Positions 8,644 through 17,256 are shown, numbered from the stretch's first letter. The stretch is 64,000 bases of DNA from Nonomuraea angiospora (GCF_014873145.1 NZ_JADBEK010000001.1:11222001-11286000), one strand, 5' to 3'. A program made the numbers and translations. Notes: a model not told the origin generated them from the letters alone.

Positions 8644-9837
8644 ATGACCAGCCATGTAGTCCTGGGCTTGGGGGGATGCGTCGACTACGAACTCAAGCTG
8701 TCCTCGCCGATCCTGGAGCAACTGATCGGCGAGTATCAGATCCACGATGCCGAGCTGACCTCATCGGTCACCGTGACCGACGAGCGCGAACTGGTCATCT
8801 CAATTCTCACCTACCTCAAAAAGGGCGGAGGAGGCGAGCACTTCGTCGCCTCCTCCGAATGCCTGAACGCATTCGCGGGGCGGTTCCCCAAACGAACGAC
8901 TCTGGGCGGGACCTCCGTTCGGGCGGCGATGGAGATGAGCCGGCTCGGCGTGCCGTCCACCCTGCACCTGGTCAGCCTCAACGACATCGTCCGCCGCCTG
9001 CTGCCGGCAAGCTGCGACTACATCTGCAGCGGCGACCAGGACACCCTCTATCCGCACCTGATCGTGCAGTACGACCAGGGCATGCGGGTGCGAGCAGGTG
9101 ACATCGACATCCGTGCGCCGTTTCCGAACAGACTGATCTACGTCAACGACCCGGCGAACGAGTCCATGCTGCTGAGCGACGAGCTGGGCTCGTTGCTTCG
9201 CGACGCACGGGTCTTTCTGATCTCGGGATTCAACGCGATACGGGACCAGCCCACACTTGACCGCCGCCTTTCCGCGCTGAGAAGCCACATGCGACAACTT
9301 CCGGCCGAGGCGGTCGTCTACTACGAGGACGCCGGATTCCACGAGCCGGGCCTCAGCCAACGGGTCCGCGACGCGCTTCTGGAAGTCATCGACGTTTACG
9401 GACTGAACGAGGACGAGATGCAGTCGCACCTTGGCTACCCCGTCGACCTGCTCTCCGTGACAGAGGTGGCCCGCGCCCTCGAATCGCTGCAGGCCCTCAT
9501 CCCCGTGGCGACTTTGGTCGTGCATACCAAGTACTGGTCGGCGGCATTCGGCGAGAGAGCCGGCGAGTACGCGGAGCCATTGAACGAGGGCATCGTGATC
9601 GCCAGCACCCGCTACTGCCACGGCGACGAGTACACGAACCACCACTACGAACTCATGCAGAACCGGCCGAGGCGAACGGAGTCGGTGGAGTTCGCCGCGG
9701 CTCTGGAAGGCCGAATGGGCGGGGTCGTTCGCTGCCTGCCCGGCTTCGATCTCGACGTTGCCGCGCCCACGACCATCGGGCTCGGCGACGCGTTCGTCGG
9801 CGGGTTCCTCGCCGCGGTCTCCCGGGGCCGGTCATGA
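8644..9837 (+). CDS. ADP-dependent sugar kinase (ADP-PFK/GK family)
   Basis: 397 residues. I place it in the ADP-dependent phosphofructokinase/glucokinase family from 'LGGTSVRAAMEMSRLG' near the N-terminus, 'VYGLNEDEM' in the middle and the C-terminal 'TTIGLGDAFVGGF', where Asp382 would be the catalytic base (GXGD motif of the ribokinase-like fold). The family uses ADP rather than ATP and is best known from Thermococcales and animals; bacterial members are less studied. Translation is coupled to the aldolase (1-base gap). It probably phosphorylates a sugar or sugar phosphate feeding the aldolase. Family call is good; ADP use and substrate are inferred. Confidence 0.78.
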   Translation: MTSHVVLGLGGCVDYELKLSSPILEQLIGEYQIHDAELTSSVTVTDERELVISILTYLKKGGGGEHFVASSECLNAFAGRFPKRTTLGGTSVRAAMEMSRLGVPSTLHLVSLNDIVRRLLPASCDYICSGDQDTLYPHLIVQYDQGMRVRAGDIDIRAPFPNRLIYVNDPANESMLLSDELGSLLRDARVFLISGFNAIRDQPTLDRRLSALRSHMRQLPAEAVVYYEDAGFHEPGLSQRVRDALLEVIDVYGLNEDEMQSHLGYPVDLLSVTEVARALESLQALIPVATLVVHTKYWSAAFGERAGEYAEPLNEGIVIASTRYCHGDEYTNHHYELMQNRPRRTESVEFAAALEGRMGGVVRCLPGFDLDVAAPTTIGLGDAFVGGFLAAVSRGRS

Positions 9838-10279
9838 GAGGGATGTGAACCATCGCCCCGCCGCGTTCCAGCGCTCGACGATCGGGAACCCGGATCGCCC
9901 GGCAAGGGGGGCGATGTCGTCGATCGAGACGGTCGCCCAGGTGAACCAGTCGCCCGTAAGCCCGGCCTGGCGCGGCCGTACGGTGTGGATCCCGCTCTGT
10001 GAACCCGGCGGCGAGAGTTTGGCGATCATCGTTCCTCCCGGCCTGACCAGCTCGCGCAGGCGCCGGAGGAGGGCCGCCGGGTCGCCGCCGATGCCGATGT
10101 TGCCGTCGGCCAGGAGCGCCTCGGCCCACCGCCCGGTTCCCGGAAGGGGGTCGAAGACGCACCTGCGCAGCACCAGGCCAGAGCCGGCGCTCGGCGGAGA
10201 GCGACCGCATTCGGCCGTCGGCATATTCGATGGCCACGTCTCCGCCTTTGAGGCTTTCTTCGTAGAAAGCGCCGATCAC
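9832..10279 (-). pseudogene. Class I SAM-dependent methyltransferase, internally deleted and frameshifted
   Basis: The beginning ('AFYEESLKGGDVAIEYADGR', from GTG 10279) and the end ('LPGTGRWAEALLADGNIGIG' then 'LVRPGGTMIAKL') of a methyltransferase are in different frames. The segment that should carry the SAM-binding motif I (D-x-G-x-G-x-G) is missing. The shift lies roughly at 10150-10190. The C-terminal half alone reads open from an ATG at 10224, but without motif I it should not bind SAM. Its stop overlaps the kinase stop (TCATGA), convergent. Confidence 0.7.
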
Positions 10280-10596
10280 GCGACTTTCCCATAGTGATGG
10301 GCGACGTTCATGCCGTCACATTACCCAGACAGATCAGCGTCGATCCTTACGAAGCTGTTACAGGCGCGGGGCTGCGACTGTCCGGCAAAAACGCGTCCAT
10401 CACGCCCTCAGCGGAAAAGCCAAGACCTGGCGGAGCGGGACAGGCCGCATGCCCTGTCAGGGACGAAGGGGCCGGGGGCCCAAACCGCGGGATCGGCCAG
10501 GAAACGGTATTTCCACCGACCCGCACTGGTCATTTCTCGGAACGACGTCATCCTTTCGTAAGAGAAGGGGGGCTGTTGTCGCGTTAGCGTCGGCCC
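10280..10596. other. Intergenic stretch without a supported gene
   Basis: Short open frames here have no recognisable domain and poor ribosome sites. It presumably holds the promoter of the glycan operon that starts at 10597. I could not identify a convincing -35/-10 pair. Confidence 0.5.
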
Positions 10597-11262
10597 ATGG
10601 AGATCGACGTGGTTCTGCCCTGCCTGAATGAGGAGGCGGCCCTGCCCTGGGTGCTCGGGCGGATGCCGCCCGGCTTCCGCCCGATCGTGGTCGACAACGG
10701 TTCGACCGACGGATCCGCGAGGGTCGCGGCGGAGTGCGGCGCGACGGTGGTCGCTGAGCCACGGCCCGGCTTCGGCGCCGCGTGCCACGCGGGGCTGACG
10801 GCCGCGACGGCGGACGTGGTGTGCTTCATGGACGCCGACGCGTCCCTCGACCCCTTGCAGTTGCCGCGCGTCGCCGGGCCGGTCGGGGCAGGTGAGGCCG
10901 ATCTGGTCCTCGGCCGACGCGTCCTCGGACCGGGCGCCTCCTGGCCGGTGCACGCCCGGCTCGGCAACGCCGTGCTGGCTCGCGAGCTGCGCCGCCGTAC
11001 CGGTGCCGACCTGCACGACCTGGGACCGATGCGGGCGTGCGGACGTGCCGCCCTGCTGGCCTTGGAGCTGGCGGACCGGCGGTTCGGCTACCCCCTGGAG
11101 ATGGTGCTGCGCGCCGGTGCGGCCGGCTGGCGGATCGCCGAGGTCGAGGTGGACTATCTGGCCCGTACGGGGAGGTCGAAGGTGACCGGTACGGTGCGCG
11201 GCACGCTACGGACGATCGGTGACATGCGCCGGGTCATGGCCGGGCACGGCGGTATGACGTGA
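10597..11262 (+). CDS. Glycosyltransferase family 2 (polyprenol-phosphate sugar synthase-like)
   Basis: 221 residues. The GT-A fold starts at once ('VVLPCLNEEAALPWVL'), with 'VVDNGSTDGS' for nucleotide binding and 'FMDADAS' as the DxD-like metal site; 'GYPLEMVLRA' and 'YLARTGRSKVTGT' match the C-terminal part of dolichol-phosphate-mannose synthase-like enzymes. No membrane helix is seen, so it should act at the cytoplasmic face and transfer a sugar from a nucleotide donor to a lipid carrier. It is the first gene of an overlapped operon; its stop overlaps the next start (GTGA). Confidence 0.9.
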   Translation: MEIDVVLPCLNEEAALPWVLGRMPPGFRPIVVDNGSTDGSARVAAECGATVVAEPRPGFGAACHAGLTAATADVVCFMDADASLDPLQLPRVAGPVGAGEADLVLGRRVLGPGASWPVHARLGNAVLARELRRRTGADLHDLGPMRACGRAALLALELADRRFGYPLEMVLRAGAAGWRIAEVEVDYLARTGRSKVTGTVRGTLRTIGDMRRVMAGHGGMT

Positions 11263-11912
11263 GTTCGCACGGTAGCGACGGCGCGCAACTCCTGGTGATC
11301 GCCAAGGAGCCCGTACCGGGCAAGGTGAAGACCCGCCTGACCCCGCCCTGCACTCCGCGCGAGGCCGCGGCACTGGCCGGCGCCGCGCTGGAGGACACGT
11401 TGCGGACGGTCGCCCGGGTTCCGGTGGCCCGTCGCGTGATCGCTCTCGACGGAGCTCCCGGGGCGTGGCTGCCCGCCGGGTTCACGGTCGTACCGCAGCG
11501 CGGCGACGGACTGGACGAACGGCTCGCCGCCGCCTTCGACGACGCCCACCGGTTGTCGCCCACCCCGATAGTGCTCATCGGCATGGACACCCCGCAGGTG
11601 TCCGCCGGCCTGCTGGCCGGCGCAGTGTCGTCGCTCGCCGCCCACGACGCGGTGTTCGGGCCCGCGACGGACGGTGGGTTCTGGCTTCTCGGGCTGCGCG
11701 CCCCCGACCCCGATCTGCTGCTCGGCGTGCCGATGTCCGAGCCGACCACAGGAGAGATCCAGCTGAACAGACTGATAGAGGCCGGACTGAGCGTCGCCCG
11801 CCTGCCCTGCCTGACCGATGTGGACACCATGGAGGACGCGGTCGAGGTGGCGGCGCAGGCGCCCCACTCGCGCTTCGCCGCCGCGCTCGCCGGAACGGCG
11901 GCGTTGTCATGA
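11259..11912 (+). CDS. DUF2064 family protein (GT-A-fold, TIGR04282-like)
   Basis: 217 residues with the DUF2064 signatures 'AKEPVPGKVKTRL' at the N-terminus, 'IGMDTPQV' and 'FGPATDGGFWLLG', which resemble nucleotidyl- or glycosyltransferases of the GT-A fold such as CofC. The family has no settled function but is often found beside GT2 genes, as here. GTG 11259 overlaps the GT2 stop by 4 bp and its own stop overlaps the next gene by 4 bp (ATGA), so the three are translated together. A nucleotide-sugar or phospholactate-like role is possible. Confidence 0.88.
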   Translation: MSSHGSDGAQLLVIAKEPVPGKVKTRLTPPCTPREAAALAGAALEDTLRTVARVPVARRVIALDGAPGAWLPAGFTVVPQRGDGLDERLAAAFDDAHRLSPTPIVLIGMDTPQVSAGLLAGAVSSLAAHDAVFGPATDGGFWLLGLRAPDPDLLLGVPMSEPTTGEIQLNRLIEAGLSVARLPCLTDVDTMEDAVEVAAQAPHSRFAAALAGTAALS

Positions 11913-12922
11913 CCCCTTCTCGTGAGGCGAAGGTGCTGGTCACCGGCGCGGCCGGGTTCATCGGGAGCCATGTGGCGCAGGCGCTGGAGGCGGCCGGACA
12001 CGAGGTGGTCCGCCTCGACCTCAGGACCGGCGACGACGTGCGCGACGCCGCCACGCTCGACCGGTTGATGGCAGGGGCCGACGTCGTCGTGCACCAGGCG
12101 GCCAAGGTCGGGCTCGGCGTGAATGTGGCCGACCTGCCGGACTACGCCTCGGTCAACGTGTACGGCACGGCCGTGCTGCTCGCCGCGATGGCCCGGCACG
12201 AGGTCGGGCGGCTGGTGCTGGCCTCCTCGATGGTGGTCTACGGAGAGGGCGCCTACGACTGTCCGAGGCACGGCCGGGTACGGCCCGCGCCGCGTTCCGC
12301 CGCCGCCCTGGCACGGGGGCTCTTCGAGCCTCGTTGCCCCCGGTGCGACTCGGAGGTGGGCTACGCCACGATCGATGAGGACGCGCCGGCGGATCCCCGC
12401 AACGCGTACGCGACCAGCAAGCTGGCGCAGGAGCACCTGGCCGCCAACTGGGCGCGCGAGACCGGCGGCACGGCCGTCGCGTTGCGGTACCACAACGTGT
12501 ACGGGCCCAGGATGCCCCGGGACACGCCCTACTCCGGGGTGGCGGCGATCTTCCGGTCCGCGCTGGAGGCCGGTCGAGCACCCAGGGTGTTCGAGGACGG
12601 CGGGCAGTTGCGGGATTTCGTCCACGTCCGCGACGTCGCCCGCGCGAACGTCGCCGCGCTCTCCGGCGGCCGGCCGGGCCTGCTGGCCGCGTACAACATC
12701 GCCAGCGGGGAGCCGCGCACGGTCGGTGACCTGGCCGCGGCACTGGCCGCGCAGCGTGGCGGGCCGGAGCCGGTGACGACGGGGGAGTACCGGCTGGGCG
12801 ATGTCCGTCACATCGTGGCCGCTCCGCACAAGGCGCGTGCGGAGCTCGGCTTCCACGCCCGGATCGGCTTCGACGAGGGGATGAAGGAGTTCGCCACCGC
12901 ACCCCTGGCCTGGCCGGCGTGA
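11909..12922 (+). CDS. NAD-dependent sugar epimerase/dehydratase (extended SDR) with zinc-ribbon insertion
   Basis: 337 residues from ATG 11909. The Rossmann start 'VTGAAGFIGSHV' binds NAD, 'LASSMVVYG' gives the catalytic Ser, and 'NAYATSK' carries Tyr167 and Lys171. Between them is an unusual insertion of about 35 residues with Cys118-x2-His121 and Cys143-x2-Cys146, which looks like a small zinc ribbon. 'YHNVYGPRMP' and 'DFVHVRDVA' are typical of GalE/RmlB-like enzymes. It should remodel the nucleotide sugar used by the glycosyltransferases around it. 4-bp overlaps join it to both neighbours. Confidence 0.9.
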   Translation: MTPSREAKVLVTGAAGFIGSHVAQALEAAGHEVVRLDLRTGDDVRDAATLDRLMAGADVVVHQAAKVGLGVNVADLPDYASVNVYGTAVLLAAMARHEVGRLVLASSMVVYGEGAYDCPRHGRVRPAPRSAAALARGLFEPRCPRCDSEVGYATIDEDAPADPRNAYATSKLAQEHLAANWARETGGTAVALRYHNVYGPRMPRDTPYSGVAAIFRSALEAGRAPRVFEDGGQLRDFVHVRDVARANVAALSGGRPGLLAAYNIASGEPRTVGDLAAALAAQRGGPEPVTTGEYRLGDVRHIVAAPHKARAELGFHARIGFDEGMKEFATAPLAWPA

Positions 12923-14364
12923 CCTGCCGCGCGGCGGGCACGGTCGTCCTGCTGGCCGCCCTTGCCGGCACGCTCGCGCTGGCGATCGGCGCGGACACCG
13001 TTCCCGCGGATCGCCACGGCCTGTTCTGGCCGTACCTGCTCGCGTGGGCGTTCTTCTGCGCGGCGGCGTGGGCCGTGCGCGGGCTGCCGGCGCGTCAGGC
13101 GAGGTGCCTGGTGATCGCCGGCGGGATCGCCGTGACCGCCACCGGTCTCCTCTCGCCGCCCGCCACCAGCACCGACTCCTACCGCTACGCCTGGGACGGA
13201 CGGGTGCAGGCCGCGGGCGTCTCGCCCTACGATCACGCTCCGGCCGAGGCGGCGCTGGCGCCGCTGCGCGACCCCTGGCTCTTCCCCCGCGGCGCCGGCT
13301 GCGAGGGGCCCGATCGCTATCCGATCCCCTCAGGAGACTCGGGTACGTCGTGCACGCGGATCAACCGCCCCGGCGTGCACACGATCTATCCGCCGATGGC
13401 GGAGGCGTACTTCCTCCTGGTCCACGGACTCTCGCCCGAAGGGGCACGGCACAAGCCGCTGCAGGTCGGCGGCGCGCTCCTGGCGTGCGCGACCTCGGCC
13501 GTGCTGCTGATCGCGCTCAGCCGCCGGCCCGGCACCCGGGACGACGCTCCGGCCTACGCCGCCTGCTACGCGTGGTGTCCCGCCGTCCCGCTCGAACTGG
13601 TGAACAACGCCCACGTCGACGCGCTCGGCATCCTGCTCGCCGTCCTCGCCCTGACCACGGTGAACAGGCACAGGGTCCTCGGCGGCGCGCTGCTCGGCGC
13701 GGCGACCGCCGTCAAGCTGCTGCCCGCCGCCGCCGTACCCGGAGCGCTCTCCGGGATCCTGGCGTCAGGAGGAAAGCCGCCGGCGCGCCGGATGCTCGAT
13801 GCCCTGGCCGTCCTCGGCCCCGCCGCTCTGGTCGTGGCGCTCGCCTATCTGCCGTACGTGCTCGCCTCGCGCGGCTCCGTACTCGGATACTTCTTCGGTT
13901 ACCTGACCGAGGAGGGTTACGAGGATGCCGGCAGCGGGGACCGGTACGCGCTGCTGCGGCTGGTCCTTCCCGGCTCGTGGGCGTTCCCCGCGGCCCTCGT
14001 CATCCTCGGGATCACGATCTTCCACGTGCTCCGCCACGGTGACGCGGACCGGCCGTGGCGAGGCGCCCTGCTGGTGACCGGGGTCGGGTTCCTCGTGTTC
14101 ACGCCCGGCTATTCCTGGTACGCCGTCCTGGTCGTCGCGCTGGTCGCCCTCGACGGCCGGTGGGAGTGGCTCGGCGTCCCGCTGGCGAGCGGCGTGGCGT
14201 ACATGGGCACCGTCGCCGGCTCCGGGACCATCGCCTACGCCCTTGCCGCGCTGGCGGTGGCCGCCGGGCTCGTCGTACGCGCGGTCCGTCCCTCGTCCGG
14301 CAGCGCGTACGGACATTGCCGAATGGGGGCCCGGGCGTGGCTTTGGAAAGACCGTTTCCGGTAA
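12919..14364 (+). CDS. Polytopic membrane glycosyltransferase (GT87/DUF2029-like, GT-C fold)
   Basis: 481 residues and about eleven hydrophobic helices. The first large outer loop carries 'TSTDSYRYAWDGRVQAAGVS' and later 'HTIYPPMAEAYF', the pattern of GT-C enzymes that use polyprenol-phosphate sugars (mannosyltransferase-like). 'AATAVKLLPAAAVPG' is also typical. GTG 12919 overlaps the SDR stop by 4 bp. It likely adds the sugar made by its neighbours to a glycan or glycolipid on the outer face of the membrane. The last ~25 residues are hydrophilic and probably not part of the fold. Confidence 0.85.
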   Translation: MTCRAAGTVVLLAALAGTLALAIGADTVPADRHGLFWPYLLAWAFFCAAAWAVRGLPARQARCLVIAGGIAVTATGLLSPPATSTDSYRYAWDGRVQAAGVSPYDHAPAEAALAPLRDPWLFPRGAGCEGPDRYPIPSGDSGTSCTRINRPGVHTIYPPMAEAYFLLVHGLSPEGARHKPLQVGGALLACATSAVLLIALSRRPGTRDDAPAYAACYAWCPAVPLELVNNAHVDALGILLAVLALTTVNRHRVLGGALLGAATAVKLLPAAAVPGALSGILASGGKPPARRMLDALAVLGPAALVVALAYLPYVLASRGSVLGYFFGYLTEEGYEDAGSGDRYALLRLVLPGSWAFPAALVILGITIFHVLRHGDADRPWRGALLVTGVGFLVFTPGYSWYAVLVVALVALDGRWEWLGVPLASGVAYMGTVAGSGTIAYALAALAVAAGLVVRAVRPSSGSAYGHCRMGARAWLWKDRFR

Positions 14365-14402
14365 GGAGACCGGACAGCCGACATGGGATTTCGGGGGGAT
14401 CG

Positions 14403-15749
14403 GTGCCGGATGCGTCGCGTGGGCGCGATCGAGAGGTCAAGCCCGGCAGGAAGGGCCGCCTGGCCGCGCGCCTCAGGGGGTGGAGCGGGCCGCCCGGGCC
14501 GTTCCGGCCGGAGTTCTGGCGCAGCCCGCTCCGCGGCCCCTGGCTGACCTCGGTGCTCGGACTGATCCTGCTGGCCGGGATCACCGTCGTCGCGCTCACC
14601 GGGCTGGTGTCGTACGCCGCCTACGAGCCTCGGCTGCCGGGCAACGACACCACCCCCGGCAGGGGCCTGCTCGGCTTCTACCTGTTCGACTGGCCCACGG
14701 ACCCGGTCTGGTTGTACCGGGTCACCCAGGGCGCGCACGTCGTCGGCGGGCTGACACTGGTGCCGATACTGCTGGCCAAGCTGTGGTCGGTCATCCCCAA
14801 GCTGTTCGCCTGGCCGCCCGCCCGCTCGGTCGCGGAGGCCGTCGAGCGGGCCAGCCTGCTGCTCCTGGTCGGCGGCGCGATATTCCAGTTCGTGACCGGC
14901 ATCCTCAACATCCAGCTCTTCTACGTCTTCCCGTTCTCCTTCTACCCGGCCCACTTCTACGGCGCGTGGATCTTCCTGGCCGCCTTCGTCGTACACGTCG
15001 TCATCAAGCTGCCCCGCGTCGTCCGCACCCTGCGGACGTACGGCCTGCGCGACTACCTCCGCACCTCTGTGGCGGACACCCGCCCGGAGCCGCCGGACCC
15101 CGATGGCCTGGTCGCCACCGACCCGGCGCCCCCCACGATGTCCAGGCGCGGCCTGCTGGCCTTCGCCGGTGGCGGCTCGCTGGTCATGTTCGGCCTGTCC
15201 GTCGGCCAGTGCGTCGACGGGCCGTTGCGCCGTACCGCGCTGCTCGCTCCCCACGGGCGCCTCTACGGTACGGGTCCCAACGACTTCCAGGTCAACAAGA
15301 CAGCGGCGAGCCTCGGCGTCACCCCGGCCCGGACCGGCGAGTCCTGGCGGCTGGCACTCGTCGGACCACACCGGACGGAACTGTCCCGCGCGGACCTGCT
15401 GGCGATGCCGCTGCACACCTACGCCCTGCCGATCGCCTGCGTGGAAGGCTGGTCGACCGTCCAGACCTGGACCGGCGTACGGCTGGCCGACCTCGCCCGC
15501 CTCGCCGGGATCCGGACCGGCTCGACGGGTGTCACCGCCAGGTCGCTGCAACGCGGGGGCTATTTCGGTCAGGCCTCGCTCAGCGCCGCACAGGTCGCCG
15601 ACCCGCGCTCGCTGCTGGCGCTGCGGGTCAACGGCGCCGACCTGTCCCTCGACCACGGATACCCGGCGCGGGTCATCGTCCCCAACGCTCCCGGGGTGCA
15701 CAACACGAAGTGGGTGCGCGAGCTCGACTTCACCCAGGAGCGATCTTGA
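14403..15749 (+). CDS. Cytochrome b-type membrane domain fused to a molybdopterin-dependent (sulfite-oxidase-fold) oxidoreductase
   Basis: 448 residues from GTG 14403, chosen for the GGGGGG ribosome site upstream. Residues ~40-220 form four to five membrane helices with histidines ('RVTQGAHVVGG', 'FYPAHFYGAW', 'AAFVVHVVIK') suited to haem b. A second hydrophobic/Arg-rich segment 'MSRRGLLAFAGGGS' precedes the SUOX-like domain, in which 'ALPIACVEGWS' holds the Mo-ligating Cys, and 'YPARVIVPNAPGVHNTKWV' the cofactor-binding end. It resembles MsrP/YedYZ, here fused and in reverse order, implying electron flow from quinol to an exported Mo enzyme. Substrate unknown. Confidence 0.87.
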   Translation: MPDASRGRDREVKPGRKGRLAARLRGWSGPPGPFRPEFWRSPLRGPWLTSVLGLILLAGITVVALTGLVSYAAYEPRLPGNDTTPGRGLLGFYLFDWPTDPVWLYRVTQGAHVVGGLTLVPILLAKLWSVIPKLFAWPPARSVAEAVERASLLLLVGGAIFQFVTGILNIQLFYVFPFSFYPAHFYGAWIFLAAFVVHVVIKLPRVVRTLRTYGLRDYLRTSVADTRPEPPDPDGLVATDPAPPTMSRRGLLAFAGGGSLVMFGLSVGQCVDGPLRRTALLAPHGRLYGTGPNDFQVNKTAASLGVTPARTGESWRLALVGPHRTELSRADLLAMPLHTYALPIACVEGWSTVQTWTGVRLADLARLAGIRTGSTGVTARSLQRGGYFGQASLSAAQVADPRSLLALRVNGADLSLDHGYPARVIVPNAPGVHNTKWVRELDFTQERS

Positions 15750-16237
15750 ACGGCCGGTGGGCGAGGGCCTACGGCGCCCCTTCGTGGCACCTGCTCGTCC
15801 TCGCCCTCTGTTTCCTGGTCGCCGGTTACGCCGCCACCCGGGTGGTCGACGTGGGGATCTGGCCCGGCTTTCTGGTGTGGTTCGTGGGGGCGATCGTCCT
15901 CCACGACCTGGTGCTGTTCCCTCTTTACTCCGCCGCCGACTTCGCCGCCCGGTCCGCCACCGCGCGTACCCCTCGCCGTGGTCGTACGGCTGCCCGGCGT
16001 CGGCGCCGGCCGGCGCCGATCAATTACCTGCGCGTGCCGGCCGCCTTCTCGGGTCTGCTGCTGCTGGTGTGGTCCCCCCTCATCCTGCGCGGTGCCGAGC
16101 CCAACTACAGGGCGGCGGTCGGCTTGAGCACCATCCCTTATCTCAACCGATGGATTCTGGTCACCCTGGTGCTCTTCGCCGCCTCAGCACTGCTCTACGT
16201 GCTGCGACGCCTGGCCGCGGGGTGGGCCGGCCGTTGA
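15746..16237 (+). CDS. Small polytopic membrane protein of unknown function
   Basis: 163 residues from TTG 15746, which overlaps the Mo-oxidoreductase stop as TTGA. Hydrophobic helices at about 15-30, 35-60, 90-112 and 125-150 are split by a very basic stretch rich in Arg. 'WFVGAIVLHDLVLFPLYSAAD' resembles a conserved motif seen in actinobacterial partners of such Mo-enzymes, but I do not recognise a named family. Overlap and order suggest it works with the cytochrome b/Mo protein. The TTG start is inferred from the overlap, since no ATG or GTG lies near. Confidence 0.75.
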   Translation: MNGRWARAYGAPSWHLLVLALCFLVAGYAATRVVDVGIWPGFLVWFVGAIVLHDLVLFPLYSAADFAARSATARTPRRGRTAARRRRRPAPINYLRVPAAFSGLLLLVWSPLILRGAEPNYRAAVGLSTIPYLNRWILVTLVLFAASALLYVLRRLAAGWAGR

Positions 16238-16614
16238 GCGCCCGGCCGATCGGCGACTACGCGATGCTGTCGGACTGCCGGTCCGCGGCGGCCTGATCGC
16301 CCGTGGCGGCGCCGACGTGCTCACCCTGTCCAGCCCGGTGGAATTCCGGATCAGCGGCTCGGTCGCGGACGCCGCTCTCACCCTGCGCGCCGGACAGAGC
16401 GTCGGCCTGGCCCTGCAGGCGGGTCAGGCCTGGGCGCCCGACCCGCCGCGCCGTACCTCCTGGGCCGTCTCGCGCCGGATCCGCGACACTGTCGCGGGAT
16501 GGCGCTCCTGGTCACGCGGGCACGCCGGCTACGAGGGCCCCTGGCGCCGGCAGGTCAACCACAGCGGCCGGGTTCTGCGCGCGATGACCTACGCCCCGAC
16601 GGGCCGAGCAGGGC
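16234..16614 (+). pseudogene. GH15-family (glucoamylase/trehalase-like) remnant
   Basis: It begins at TTG 16234 (TTGA overlap) with 'RPIGDYAMLSDCRSAAA', the hallmark start of GH15 proteins, then hits a stop at 16296. Another frame continues with 'DVLTLSSPVEFRISGS', 'GQSVGLALQAGQAWAPDP', 'GYEGPWRRQVNHSGRVL' and 'MTYAPTG', the junction between the N-terminal sandwich and the catalytic barrel. About 100-150 residues are missing between the two pieces, and the catalytic domain is absent. The intact gene probably ended this operon. Confidence 0.75.
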
Positions 16615-17226
16615 GTGGACGTGGACGTGGACGCGTTCCTCACCGGGCTCGCAAGCGCGGGGCTGCTCAACCGTCCCGAACGGCCGCCGAACCGGTGGGA
16701 CCGGATTCGGCCACACCACGTGGCCTGGCTCTTCTCCAGGCCCGCGCACGCCGTGCTGATCCTGCTGACCGCCTGTGCCGTCGCCGCCGCCATCGCCGAC
16801 CCTGGCATCCTGCCGAGCCTGTCCGCCCTGGTGTGGTCCGACAGCCTCACGTTCACTGTCGCGTTCGCGGCCGGCACGTGGCTCCTCGTCCTGGTGCACG
16901 AACTCGGCCACATCTCCGCAGCCAGGTCCCTGGGCGTGCGGGCGGAGCTGTCGCTCGGGACTCGCCTGCAGTTCCTCGTCGTGCAGACCAGGATCACCGG
17001 CATCTGGGCGGTCCCCAGGCGGGCGCGCTACCGCGCGTACCTGGCGGGCATGCGGGTCGACTGGTTCCTCGCCTGCGCCGCGACGTGCACGCTGTACATC
17101 GTCGAACTTCCCCTCGTACGGCTGGTCCTGGTCATCTGCCTGTCGCAGATCGCCTGGCTGCTCTACCTGAGCCTGCTCGGCCGCCGCTTGATCAGGTCAC
17201 GCAGACCTGACAGGCCTGCCGGGTAG
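16615..17226 (+). CDS. Site-2-protease-like M50 membrane metallopeptidase, truncated
   Basis: 203 residues from GTG 16615. 'VLVHELGHISAARSLG' contains HELGH, the zinc-binding motif of M50 proteases, inside a hydrophobic helix, and further helices follow. The first 25 residues ('VDAFLTGLASAGLL') look like the tail of a PqqD-like domain that precedes such proteases in peptide-maturation systems, so the gene seems to have lost its front. The second zinc-ligand region with Asp near the C-terminus is not evident. It may be a non-functional fragment; it directly abuts the GH15 remnant. Confidence 0.6.
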   Translation: MDVDVDAFLTGLASAGLLNRPERPPNRWDRIRPHHVAWLFSRPAHAVLILLTACAVAAAIADPGILPSLSALVWSDSLTFTVAFAAGTWLLVLVHELGHISAARSLGVRAELSLGTRLQFLVVQTRITGIWAVPRRARYRAYLAGMRVDWFLACAATCTLYIVELPLVRLVLVICLSQIAWLLYLSLLGRRLIRSRRPDRPAG

Positions 17227-17256
17227 CGGACAGGAATCTCACCTGCCGCATGGTGA

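Noticed and set aside
6879..8645. A 588-codon minus-strand open frame opposite the permease and aldolase
   Set aside because: His/Asp/Gly-rich composition without motifs, fully covered by two genes with clear families on the other strand.
16615..17226. Evidence for an active RiPP maturation system
   Set aside because: The M50 protease is truncated and no precursor peptide or other maturation gene is next to it.
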